Of a DNA stretch of 64,000 nucleotides, positions 22,737-30,226 are shown piece after piece. Source of the DNA: Batillaria attramentaria (Eukaryota; Mollusca; Gastropoda; Batillariidae); the NCBI GenBank assembly GCA_018292915.2, contig JACVVK020000141.1:888501-952500 (forward strand). The letters run 5' to 3'. Under the pieces are notes generated by a model. That model saw only the letters and a program-made list of their open reading frames with translations. It was not told where the DNA came from and did no database searches. Position numbers and translations under genes: made by a program. Position 1 is the stretch's first letter; every line of letters begins with the position of its first letter.

Positions 22737-23636
22737 GCAAGCACAGAGTTTACTGATCAGAAGTTATGTATCACAACATGGTATAAATATTCTTATGCCA
22801 TAAAACTAGTATTTTTGTACTCTGGTACTTAATCAAATGTACGCAACATCTTGTCATGAATGCTTATGAGTAGAACTGTTACATGTACTGATGCTGTAAC
22901 CAAAAACAAGAATAAAAAAAAAAAAAAAAAAAGTCCCTCACTTTTACGGTCAGCCAGGACATTTTTCTTGTCATGATGCCCACGGATATGAAGCCTTGCG
23001 CGTAGTGTGCTTCATTTGTCTTGTGCAAAAATACTCCTTTTTCGTGGGCCCTCACCTTACGTATGAATTTACAAAATTCTCTCAATTTTCCCAGTAGTTG
23101 TATTTTAGTAATCCCCTTATCAGATCCACAGTTCTTTTTGCCTTGCTCTTGTCAGGGTTGACCTTTTTAAGACATATTTCTCTGTCATAGAAGTGCTCAT
23201 TTGGTATAGTTCGCCCGTTAGGGGGTGCAAATGGATACCAGTCAATTCCGTCAATATTTCGCATAAAGTCATAGAACGAAGTCAGCGGCCACGTGACTTC
23301 ACCTCGCCAGACCCCGGAGTACATTTGCACCCCCTCCCGCGTTGCGGGGATACAGTCACCCCGTTTAGTGGATGACTGGAGTTTATTTGCCCCTCCTGCG
23401 CATGAGTGGTATACATTTGCACCCCCTAACGGGCAAACTATACCAACTGAGCCAGAGTAGTTTACTTTGAATTTTTTTATTTATGTATTTTATTTTATTT
23501 CACCAGATACAACTCTGGTGGCAAGAGTTTTGCAGAGGTGACATCAACAAAACATCTGTCTGTCTCCATCGATGCTGTGGTTCTCATGAACGTCTACTGG
23601 AAGACCAAGCCTGCAGCAGCAACAGCTCGGCGCTGA
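1..23636 (+). CDS. CAMSAP: CAMSAP/patronin, 5'-partial, 11 exons
   Basis: Calmodulin-regulated spectrin-associated protein (patronin): binds and stabilises free microtubule minus ends in the cytoplasm. Exons: 1-70, 1003-1132, 1661-1843, 2358-5382, 6156-6283, 6666-6952, 15220-15249, 15787-15891, 17957-18075, 18708-18871, 23507-23636. All junctions are GT/AG and all phases agree, giving 1456 codons to a TGA at 23634. Seen in order: the end of the CH domain (VAELFFLLEA), the family motif PISNVTKRSF, the PLMPAKLRPAKEK block (~residue 209), a first coiled coil with LEEKRREIE and QRLGKAAF (~608-650), a second coiled coil LNRSLTELQGEIKRL (~871-899), a polyglutamine tract (~921-963), GFFVSF (~1043), a third charged coiled coil (~1137-1180), and the CKK domain (~1319-1456). 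The start codon and most of the CH domain are off the left edge. The family assignment rests on the CKK and motif order; which vertebrate paralogue it resembles most cannot be said, and invertebrates usually have one gene. Confidence 0.95.
301..441. repeat. Short palindromic element in CAMSAP intron
   Basis: CACTCACAAAAAGAC at 301-315 returns as its exact reverse complement at 427-441. The 141-base length and perfect 15-base arms suggest a MITE or foldback remnant. Family unknown. Confidence 0.5.
640..700 (+). repeat. Retroelement 3' tail ending in (ATTG)n
   Basis: A stretch containing AATAAAG runs into ATTGATTG-type repeats, as at the 3' ends of many non-LTR elements. No coding part is left. 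The rest of 71-1002 is unannotated intron. Confidence 0.35.
1003..1132 (+). CDS. CAMSAP: CAMSAP exon, PISNVTKRSF motif
   Basis: Acceptor TTTTGTGTCCAG and donor AAG|GTTAGA. Enters in phase 1 and leaves in phase 2. Carries SVPISNVTKRSF, the conserved linker after the CH domain. A long CT microsatellite starts 8 bases after the donor. Confidence 0.9.
1139..1268. repeat. (CT)n microsatellite
   Basis: Two long CT runs are interrupted by CGCTGCACCAC near 1187. They are followed to about 1560 by G- and T-rich homopolymer DNA. This lies just inside a CAMSAP intron. Confidence 0.95.
1661..1843 (+). CDS. CAMSAP: CAMSAP exon, Ser/Arg-rich linker
   Basis: Acceptor CTGTCCTCAG, donor CAG|GTATGG, phase 2 in and out. 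Encodes a basic, Ser/Thr/Arg-rich disordered stretch ending AWRDDQDIRD. An alternative upstream AG at 1628-1629 exists; the chosen one keeps the frame. Confidence 0.8.
2358..5382 (+). CDS. CAMSAP: CAMSAP giant central exon (1008 codons)
   Basis: Acceptor TTTCTTTGCAG and donor ATG|GTAAGT enclose 3025 bases open throughout. Holds the PLMPAKLRPAKEK block, the LEEKRREIERKKQRQE coiled coil with QRLGKAAF, the SLTELQGEIKRLTLQQEQF coiled coil, a CAG/CAA polyglutamine run at about 4738-4863, and GFFVSFGDDPPRRPRPKL. The region between these blocks is Ser/Pro/Gln-rich and probably disordered. Internal GTGAGG sequences at about 3743 and 3935 could act as cryptic donors, but the frame needs no intron there. 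Confidence 0.93.
5528..5704 (+). mobile_element. tRNA-Arg-type SINE, family 1, copy A
   Basis: Starts GGGAGCCGGGGTGGCC with a tRNA-like A box and a degenerate B box. It has the family body (CCAAATATTTGTGCTGGC) and a CCCACCCACCC tail, and sits within CT repeats. See the copy at 13219 for the best-preserved version. Confidence 0.8.
6156..6283 (+). CDS. CAMSAP: CAMSAP exon, charged coiled coil
   Basis: Acceptor TCTTGCTCAG, donor AAT|GTATGT. Phase 0 in, 2 out. Encodes TRDLEMQKKKERLIQQQLRR and a following Glu/Arg/Lys-rich helix. Confidence 0.9.
6666..6952 (+). CDS. CAMSAP: CAMSAP exon, coiled coil plus Ser-rich linker
   Basis: Acceptor TTTGTCAACAG, donor ACGG|GTAAGA. Phase 2 in, 1 out. Continues the charged helix (EEEMERKKAEEKARREA), then a disordered stretch PRPKSMFAKARP ending in SSQEDLSVHASPPGS. 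Confidence 0.9.
7891..8345 (+). mobile_element. LINE (L2/CR1-like) 3' fragment
   Basis: Bases 7894-8127 read in one frame as the usual C-terminus of an L2/CR1-type reverse transcriptase polyprotein. YLSALL leads to PSRTLRSA, then GERSFSFLAPTVWNSLPIEL, then FKSHLKTYLFRQAF and a TAA at 8125-8127. A 3' UTR follows, interrupted by a GT microsatellite (8209-8270), and then GCGCTTTATAAAAGCC and an (ATT)n tail. The endonuclease and RT core are missing, as expected for a 5'-truncated insertion. Confidence 0.8.
8551..10125. mobile_element. Pogo/Tigger-like DNA transposon, non-autonomous
   Basis: The ends CAGTAGAAACTT and AAGTTTCTACTG are inverted and each is flanked by TA, the Tc1/mariner-superfamily target duplication. 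Subterminal ACGGTCGTGAAC motifs also recur inverted near both ends. The interior is filled by CA repeats and by a minus-strand open stretch (9510-9698) that might be a transposase C-terminal remnant. No catalytic triad can be seen. Confidence 0.7.
9065..9240. repeat. (AC)n-GACGT higher-order microsatellite
   Basis: Runs of AC are punctuated at least five times by ACGACGT, forming a second-order repeat of roughly 25-35 bases. It ends in GCGCGCGCG and GACGACGACGT and lies inside the Tigger-like element. Confidence 0.9.
12225..12584. mobile_element. MITE family M1, copy 1
   Basis: Its body (TTTTCAGCCAAATTTCCTAT) matches the elements at 37842 and 58368. Its ends are worn: GTGGGGAATT and AATTCCACAG are still partly inverted. 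Confidence 0.75.
13219..13390 (+). mobile_element. tRNA-Arg-type SINE, family 1, copy B (intact)
   Basis: The head resembles tRNA-Arg(TCT): A box TGGTTGAATGGTAGAGCG, anticodon-like GGACTTCTAATG, B box GTTCGATCCC. A tRNA-unrelated body ends in AAACACCCACCCA. It is flanked by a perfect 14-base target duplication CTCCCTTGCAAAAC at 13205-13218 and 13391-13404, which fixes both ends. It is a retroposed SINE, not a working tRNA, because the acceptor stem does not close. Confidence 0.92.
15220..15249 (+). CDS. CAMSAP: CAMSAP 30-base microexon
   Basis: Reads ASTYRRPPSP when entered after ...CAGGGAG at 15219. The donor is CAG|GTTAGT. Only this acceptor gives phase 1 in and phase 1 out, so that the next exon reads DLYRLRRGG. 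The AG four bases earlier (15214-15215) looks slightly better by eye but would send the next exon to a stop. An 8.3-kb intron lies upstream. Confidence 0.7.
15660..15702. repeat. (CA)n microsatellite
   Basis: Uninterrupted CA run of about 43 bases in a CAMSAP intron. Confidence 0.95.
15787..15891 (+). CDS. CAMSAP: CAMSAP exon before the CKK domain
   Basis: Acceptor CACACACCTCAG, donor CACAG|GTACCT, phase 1 in and out. Encodes DLYRLRRGGPRSHDSSSDTG, then SHTGSHSGSN and the SEYTG that immediately precedes the CKK domain in this family. Confidence 0.9.
16115..16168 (+). mobile_element. SINE family 1, 3' fragment
   Basis: Only the last ~50 bases of family 1 remain (GTGATGGAAAAGGACGTT then ACACCCACCCACCCC). 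Confidence 0.6.
16767..16829. repeat. (GT)n microsatellite, split by a MITE
   Basis: A 63-base GT run stops at 16829 and resumes at 17052-17090 on the other side of the M2 element. The MITE therefore inserted into one GT array. Confidence 0.9.
16830..17051. mobile_element. MITE family M2, copy 1
   Basis: Ends CAGCGATCGTCAAATG and CATTTGACGACCGCTG are inverted repeats. The interior carries GGGCTACCG motifs in both orientations. The same 222-base unit lies inverted at 34595-34817. Confidence 0.8.
17138..17205 (-). repeat. Retroelement tail-like (AAT)n with GGCGCC palindrome
   Basis: AATAATAATAAT is followed by AGGGCGCCTATCC and later CTAGGCGCCTTA. This is typical of a reversed LINE/SINE 3' tail. 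The parent element is not identifiable. Confidence 0.35.
17957..18075 (+). CDS. CAMSAP: CAMSAP exon, CKK domain part 1
   Basis: Acceptor CGTCGACAG, donor GAG|GTTCGT. Encodes GPKLFVKPSAKSNRHIII followed by NAISHCCLAGCVNTDMKNKV, the conserved start of the microtubule-binding CKK domain. Phase 1 in, 0 out. Confidence 0.97.
18253..18302. repeat. (CT)n microsatellite
   Basis: Fifty-base CT run followed by T-rich DNA and a G12 tract, in a CAMSAP intron. Confidence 0.95.
18708..18871 (+). CDS. CAMSAP: CAMSAP exon, CKK domain part 2
   Basis: Acceptor TTTTTATTATAG, donor AA|GTAAGC. Encodes KHFLILFRDHGCQYRGLYSF and the GTGPRQIASNMVERFYK segment, core strands and helix of CKK. Phase 0 in, 2 out. Confidence 0.97.
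19252..19542. mobile_element. MITE family M3
   Basis: CAGGGCCCGCATGTAAAAG at the left and its near-exact reverse complement CTTTTTCATACGGGCCCTG at the right (to 19542) enclose 291 bases in the last CAMSAP intron. No clear target duplication. Confidence 0.65.
19663..22526 (+). pseudogene. LINE reverse transcriptase polyprotein, disrupted
   Basis: Three reading-frame segments carry one polyprotein. The frame shifts near 20085 and again in a T-run near 20230-20241. An in-frame TAA at 20526-20528 then breaks the RT domain. Recognisable RT blocks: KSPGSDGF (~20195), WRPISLLNVIYKI (~20377), LDFEKAFDSV (~20580), GCRQGDPLSPYLF (~20751), and the catalytic YADD (20883-20894). The 20535-22526 part stays open for 663 codons, so the copy looks fairly young though inactive. 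Confidence 0.93.
22655..22730. repeat. (CA)n microsatellite in LINE 3' region
   Basis: About 70 bases of CA, preceded by a C-run and CT-rich DNA. It lies between the end of the LINE coding part and its poly(A) tail. Confidence 0.95.
23201..23447. mobile_element. MITE family M4, 60 bases before the last CAMSAP exon
   Basis: Left end TTGGTATAGTTCGCCCGTTA (from 23201) and right end TAACGGGCAAACTATACCAA (to 23447) are near-perfect inverted repeats. The arms extend inward through GGGGGTGCAAATG and CATTTGCACCCCC. Length 247 bases. It ends only about 60 bases before the acceptor at 23506. Confidence 0.85.
23507..23636 (+). CDS. CAMSAP: CAMSAP last coding exon, CKK domain end
   Basis: Acceptor TATTTCACCAG. 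Encodes YNSGGKSFAEVTSTKHLSVS and DAVVLMNVYWKTKPAAATARR, then TGA at 23634-23636. The stop codon lies inside the first unit of a 30-base tandem repeat. The preceding intron (18872-23506) holds a LINE and two MITEs. Confidence 0.95.
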
Positions 23637-23781
23637 TCACCAGCTGTGTCCGCCACACGTCGCTGGTCACCGCTTCTGCCAACCACATGGTGCTGATTAC
23701 TGGTTGTGTCAACCACACAGTGCTGATCACCGGTTGTGTCAGCCACGTGATGCTGATCACTAGATGTCTCCATTACTGGTT
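23632..23781. repeat. 30-base tandem repeat over the CAMSAP stop codon
   Basis: Five units begin with GCTGATCACC or close variants at 23632, 23662, 23692, 23722 and 23752. The first unit contains the CAMSAP TGA (23634-23636), so the array is otherwise 3' UTR. Confidence 0.85.
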
Positions 23782-24605
23782 GATTACAGGCTTTGCACAC
23801 CAAGGAGAAAGCTCAGGCTTGTGTGTTATTTCAACCCTTGTGGAAAACTCCACTGACTTCTCTGTTATATTCCTAATGTCTGATTCTTCGCTCACGTATT
23901 GGAAATTCTGAATGTCAGCAGGTAATTCTAAAATGCTACATTTATCTGAGCTTCAATAAGCTTATCAGAATAAGATTTATGAGAACATGGGTGTTTTTGT
24001 TGTTTTTTCCCCTTTTTTTTCCTTAAGTTTTTTTTTTGTGGGGAGGGTGCTGGGGATACAGTTTCAAAGATCTCAAAGATAATTATGTAAATTCTTCATA
24101 TGATATTGATGGCTTAGTCCAGTGTATGCGCATTGCTTAGACTGCATTCTGGAAATATTCAACCCAGGCTACGGTACTCGGAATATTCATTAGGCTTTAA
24201 CACAACCATTACGCGGAGACAGGAAATTTCGCGTTCACTTCGTCGTCGGTGGAGGATTGTTCTGCATTTTGTGTGTGATGGCTGCCGTCAGTTTAACCAT
24301 GTGGATGGATCGCTCATGAACGTTTAAATGCTGTCTAGTGTTTTGTCTCAAACCACTGGGGTTTATCCCGCTAGTCTGGCTTACCACAATGGCTGAAGCC
24401 TACAGATGTGAAAAGTTCTGTCGTCTTACGCAGGTAGATGGTGAACCTGGTCGTGTGAGACATTTGTAACGGACTGTTATTGTGTTTGCTGCACTGGGTC
24501 GTGCGCACACAGGTTGTGGATTGAAGTGGGTGTGTTGTGAAGAAACGTGCTTTGTGAAAGGCTTGCTTGAAATGCTGTCATCTGATTGTAGGATCTCTGC
24601 AGCAA

Positions 24606-24640
<35 letters not shown>

Positions 24641-27459
24641 TGGATGGGTTGATCGTGGGGCTGTTGTGCATGAATGGGTGGATGGATGGATGGATGTGTG
24701 AGCGCATGCGTGCATGTGTTTGTGTGTGTGCACATGGGCCACACAGGCTTAATCAGACGTTTAGCCCATAGTGTGTGTGTGCGCGCGTATGTGTTGCGGA
24801 GACCTACTCAGACTTTGTACGCATAGCGTGTGTGCGCGGGCATGTTCGTGCGTGCATTTGTGGCTGTGCGCGCGCTGCAGAGACCTAAATTGGATCTCCT
24901 CGTACGCACAGTAGGATTACTGTGGAGCGCACAAGGGCAGAGTTGGTGGTGGCGTTGACTTGAACCTGGGAACCTGCCTTTTCTCGTTGCATTTACCCTG
25001 TTGCTGTGTGCTAGCTGTGCCTACCGATATTGATCGTGCATCACATTTTTCATCTCTCATCACAAGGATCTCCAGATTTTGTTTTCATCATGAGATGTTG
25101 CGGTGTGTTGATGGATGGCACGTGAGATGTTAAATGTTTTAGTGTTTTTAGCTTTTCAGTGACGTGTCCAGTGTCGTGCCAGTTACAAGTATAGGTGATA
25201 AAATTAAACTAGTATTTTTTTTAGATGCTATATGTGAACATTGTGAGACAAAATTTGGTCTCGTTTGTTTTTTTTGTTTTGTTTTTTTTAAATGATCTTT
25301 CTTTCTTTTTCCTTAGAGTTGTGAATATGTGTAGTTGTGAAAAACAGTGAACAACTTTATTTACTGCTGATACAAAATCCCTGGGCCTTTCGTGTGAACG
25401 TCTGCTAGGTTTCCAGTGGTAATAGGATTGACAAAATACGTCGATATGGGAGAAACAACATGATCTTACCACACATTGTTGAAAACCCGTATTAAAATGC
25501 TTGAAGAGTTAAATTGACTGATCTTCTCTCCACTTTCTTCTTCCATGACAGAAGTAATCCCAAGATTTTTTTCCCTTCTCCTTTTGAATCACCTCATCCG
25601 TGAAAAATTACATCCTTCGTGAGAATGAGAATGCAGTGAACAGATGTTCGTCCTGACAGCAATCAAATGGTCATGATGTGCTGATTCGCTAGTTCCACTT
25701 CATGTTTATAAAGCTACCGGCAAACATTTGTTTTTGCCGTTAATATGTTCTTAATAGTTGGTGCGCCAGTGATAGGGTCAATGGTACACGTCAGTATGAA
25801 CGATGTCAAACGTCGACCTCTTAGTGGTGGACTTGGCTTGGTTGTGCGAACTGATCTCTCGGACAGTTCAGACATACCTCACTGCAAACAGTACATCAGA
25901 TTGTAACGTAATAGATATATTTCATTGAAATTCTTATCTGCATGTCATCATTCTCCGTTGCACAGATGCTGTTTCTACACTCTCGCTGCTATGTACCTCT
26001 GCAAACAGTGACATCAGTATCTTCACAAAATCATTTCAATTTTTTTTTCTTTTCTTTTTTTTTTTCCTCTTTTTTTTAAAGACATTTATGCGCAGTTAAA
26101 GATGCTTTACGTTTGTAGTTGCCAACCAATGGTGTCAGTGCTCTTCAAAGTGATCTGTCAGTGATGGAAGGAGCGACCTAAATGTCTTAAGTTTTAATAT
26201 ATATATATTTTGGAGGTCAGAGGTCACTGAGCATGTGCGCAACGCATGTTAGGACCGTTGTATGCAGAGGTTTGCAGAGGCAGAGTGGAGTAATAGTATC
26301 TGTTAGCTGGAGAATGTTTTCATGTGGTTGTTGGAAAAGGTGCGCTTTTATTCTTGAATACGTGTTCGTTGTGCTGAGTTTGTTTGCCTGCGGTTATAGG
26401 GCTTCTTACTGAATCTTTCTTCAATGTCTGTATACAAACTGCCAGTTTAAACATGTTTTAAGGTACATTTTGAACAAAATGTCTTCAGTGCTTCATGCCA
26501 TCTCAACATTGCTATTGCCAGGCGGAAACCTCTCGGTGTGCTCGCACATTCTCAGTTCTCTAGTCAGTCCAATCATTTGTAGTACGTGTACCAGTAATGA
26601 AGTCCGTTGGTTTATTGCCAAATTGTCATGAAATTGTGTACCAAGTGGTTTCATCAGTTGACGTGCACAGACACAGGGCGTTTTGTCTCAGGCTGCTTTA
26701 TTTAAATAGCACAGAATTAAACGTTGGTGTTAATCTGTGACCATGTAAAACTGATCGCCATGGTTGGTATTTTGTCATCTGAAATGCCAGTCTTTGTCGT
26801 CATTGCGTGCTTCAGTGTATTGCTAAACTGATTAAACTTAAAGAGTGGCTTGGCTCGTAGCTTCCAAGGTAAACGTTTACTGCAGAAAGTTACGACATAT
26901 AGAAAAAGAGTACATGTATCAGAAAATACTTGTGAATATTCATCAGTGCACAGGTCGCTTCATGCTTATAATAATGTGTACCAGAAATCTATAGCCCGGT
27001 AAGGTACTTAACGGGAGTATCGGAATATTCTTCAGAGATGCAGCCACGATTGTTGTGGAATGTACCGTTCTGTAAAGATCCAGGATTGCTTCACATTTAC
27101 AGTGACCATGTACCAAAAACCTGCAACCTGGATTTTAAAATCTTGAAAATGTGAAAGGGAATTTTTCATCAATGATGTTATGTTTGTTTATACACAAGGA
27201 CTTTGTTACCGCGTTCTTATGTTCGGGAATGGCTAAACTTCAAGGGTATGGCATTTTGTTTTGTTGAATCATGAACGATGGTTTTTGGCCATGAGAGATA
27301 GTGCCCCCCCTCCATTGTGCTTTGTACCTGTTTACCCTGTGCCTGTTTCATCGGCCTTGTCATTCATTGTGTTCTGTGTTGGCAGCAGCATGAAGTTATT
27401 GCGTTTTGCTAATTAATGTCCATGACATCTGTGTGCATTGATGTTGTTAAACTGCAGTG

Positions 27460-27465
27460 AATAAA
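27460..27465 (+). terminator. Candidate poly(A) signal for CAMSAP
   Basis: AATAAA, 3.8 kb after the CAMSAP stop. It is one of several possible sites. Confidence 0.3.
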
Positions 27466-28299
27466 TGGCTTAAACACGCCAGGTCCACGTTTACCAGGTT
27501 TCGCAGAGGCCAACTCATGTTTGGAACAGTTTCACCTGTGAGTGTGCCTGCATGTACGCTCAAAATGATCTATCTTAATGATTAGTACAGCTCTTGATGC
27601 AAGACACTGCCACCTACAGGCTCTGCATAAAAGCAAAAATTCAAATTCTCCTGCTTAGCTGTTGCCAGTGTTGCAACACTAGTGGTGACTGATTTGCATC
27701 ACATAAAGCATTCTGTTGGCTCAGTTCCAGCCTTTGAGATGCTGCCACTGTGCAGGTGTCCCAAGTGGTGTGATGCTCAACACCACCAAACAAGTTCAGA
27801 GCCATCTGTGAGCCTGAAAATCTTAAAATGTGGGCTTTTAATTGTTACTAGGCTTAGGAAAGAAAGAGCACACACATTTTTTTCCCTTCAAAGAGATCAG
27901 CTACATGTATTAACTCTTAGTGCCCTATTCTGCCCCAGGCTGCATCATTTCAAATGACTTACATGCCCTCCCTCTCCCCTCCCCCCTCCCCATTCTTCAG
28001 GACTGCCAGCTAGTTTGCAATGTCATTATGCGTGTATGTGTCAAGCAAAACACAGTGCACAAACAGCGGCTAATGAAATGCTTGGTGCGTAAAACATCAT
28101 TTCATGGGGTGTATTTTAACACATGCAGCTCTACCAGGCTCGTTGGTTCTAGCTTTCGTCTGTTGTCTTTAACAGTTTAAATGCAGATGATCTATGCTCA
28201 TGACACAGGGTGACACCAAAAGTGTAATCTGTAGCCTGATGGTTGATGGAAGCACAAATGATTTTTCTCATGTTTAAACGTGTACAGCTCTGGTGCATT

Positions 28300-28610
28300 A
28301 GATGGATTGGTGGATGTCTGCTCTACACTGGCTGAGTGACTGGTGACTGTCTAGTAATTTCCAGCGAATGAATTTTATTGATACTGTTCACTGCTTTGCT
28401 GGGTTAGCGGATGTCTACGTCTGCCTGTTTTGCAGTGCTTGAGTGACTGATGAACATGTGTAGTAATTTCCAGAGAATGAATTTTATTGATACTGTGCGC
28501 TGCTTTGCTGGTATAGTGGATGTCTATGCCTGCCTGTTTTGGAATGCTTGAGTAACTGGTGAATGTGTCTTGTAATTTTTGAGGAAGTTGCATTTGGTTG
28601 ATACTGTTAC
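28300..28610. repeat. ~105-base tandem repeat, three units
   Basis: GTAATTTCCAG is followed by GAATGAATTTTATTGATACT in the first two units; GGATGTCT recurs in all three. The third unit has diverged. Confidence 0.75.
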
Positions 28611-29124
28611 AGAGTTACTTTGCCTCTGAGAATGTGTATGCACATGTTTAATACCATTCAGTGTCTGTAGCGAATAGTTCACCTGTTCATTGGGGAAGGG
28701 GAGTGTTTATGTCTGTGTTACGTCTACTGAACATTCTACAAACATTCGCATCCTGGATTCGGACCGGAGTATTTGTAACTGGAAATGGATTTGCTGCTTC
28801 TTGTATCTGGCCCCGAACTCGACTCTTGCTTCAGCTTGTATTTGACAGTATTTTTGTGTACAATTTACATGCTATTTTTGTGTAGCAGTAGCAGGAACTT
28901 AGGACTTTTTGTATGGCAGAAATGGCTAGAAGGTGCCGAAACCGATACCTTGATCTTTACCTGCTTCTGTTGACGTGAGTAGTGAGTTTTGTATTATGCA
29001 AACCAATCAAATCAAGCTTCCACTGTTCGTACTTTGCTGAATGTGAGTTTCACTTTGTGAATGTGAGTTTCACACCAGTCTCTCACATACCAACTGGTGT
29101 CTTGTGTTTTTATAATGCAGTACA

Positions 29125-29451
29125 GTAGAACCTCTTTAGGGCGACCACACTTTGTTCATATGAAAGTAGTCCTCCGAAAGAGGCAGTTATTCAGAAGAGG
29201 TTTTAACAGTGAGGAAAGGAAGACCCAGGTTCTGCTGTAACGTTTCTTTTCTGTCTTGAATCAGTGCAAAGTGAACAAGACAGTACAGAACCTCTTTTGG
29301 ACGAGCATCACGTTGCTCAGATGAAGGATGAAAAAAAGAAGAAAAAAAAAGATAGGTGGTCACCCAAACGGTAAAAAAAGCCGTCTAAACACTGGTCTGC
29401 AAAAGCAGGTGGGTCTCAAAGGAGTGGTCGCCTAAAAGAGGTTCTGCTGTA
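29125..29451. mobile_element. Two tandem Tigger-like MITEs
   Basis: TA-flanked CAGTAGAACCTCTTTAGG at 29125 and a matching inverted end near 29240 (AGGTTCTGCTGTA) bound one short element. CAGAACCTCTTTTGGACGA near 29285 and AAAAGAGGTTCTGCTG ending at 29451 bound a second. Both resemble the ends of the Tigger-like element at 8551 but are a different subfamily. Confidence 0.65.
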
Positions 29452-30027
29452 ATTCTGTTGGATTTTACTTACATCAGTGCGAAACAGAACGAGACAGTTT
29501 TAAATGGTGTGCCATTTTCTTTTGCACTGGGAACCTCTGTGATAATTGAGCCTTTTTTTTGTACTGAGGTAGGTAATTATATCCTGATTCTGTTGCTCTT
29601 CTCATTTCTTGCCTGTTGTCAAAATAAAGAAAATGTTTTCAGTGGTGCGTACAGTTCAACTTGCAAATTGTTCAAATTGTTTGCTTGCAGCTGCTTAAAT
29701 TGTCGATGTCTGGTTGTAGTAGTTGTAGCCCTGGATTTAAATATGCCGTTGAATGTGTTAGTTTTCTAAGACCCTGGCTGTTTTTATGCAGTGAAGATTT
29801 TTTTTTTTTTTTTTTTATTTGTGCAAATCCTCTCTGATGTAGATCTACATTTAACTTTGAAAACCAATGGTTACACATGATTTTTATTTTTGGCTCCTCA
29901 CAGTCTTGTAGCAGGAGTGTATGGTGACAAGGAGATCGTCTGCTAATTCTTTTAGACAATTGAAGAATACATCAGTTGCTGAGCTGGACTGCAGGTAAAT
30001 GATACGTCTTTAGGCTGTACTTGTTCA

Positions 30028-30213
30028 GGGGAGCCAGGGTGGCTGAATGGTAAAGCGTTGGACTTCTAATGCTTGGGTCGTGAGTTTGTATTTGGGGCCA
30101 AATATTTGTGCTGGCTTTTTCATCGTTGCCCCGTCTTTGATATCACCCGTATGTGGTGGAAAAGGTCGTTAAACCACCAAATACCCCCCACCCCACCCCA
30201 CCCCACCCCACCC
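30028..30213 (+). mobile_element. tRNA-Arg-type SINE, family 1, copy C
   Basis: Same head, body and CCCACCCC tail as copy B. Flanked by a perfect 13-base target duplication CTGTACTTGTTCA at 30015-30027 and 30214-30226. The B box has lost its TCGA core. Confidence 0.92.
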
Positions 30214-30226
30214 CTGTACTTGTTCA

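Larger units (their letters stand above)
19651..22941 (+). mobile_element. 5'-truncated LINE (L1/Tx1-like) with TSD and poly(A)
   Basis: A perfect 11-base target duplication AAGTCCCTCAC stands at 19651-19661 and 22931-22941. Between them lies a non-LTR retrotransposon ending in A17. It holds the linker before the RT (RSRARWVADGEKVTRYFCSL), the RT domain and a C-terminal CX2CX8HX4C zinc motif near 22154-22205. The endonuclease and first reading frame are missing at the 5' end. It sits in the sense orientation in the last CAMSAP intron and must be spliced out. The clade is inferred from the motifs. Confidence 0.93.
23637..29100 (+). other. CAMSAP 3' UTR and downstream DNA, no gene seen
   Basis: After the stop there is no recognisable coding sequence on either strand. 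An AATAAA at 27460-27465 and another at 29623-29628 are candidate poly(A) signals, so the UTR may be several kb. A GT run lies at 24608-24640 and a threefold ~105-base repeat at 28300-28610. Transcript data would be needed to set the end. Confidence 0.5.
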
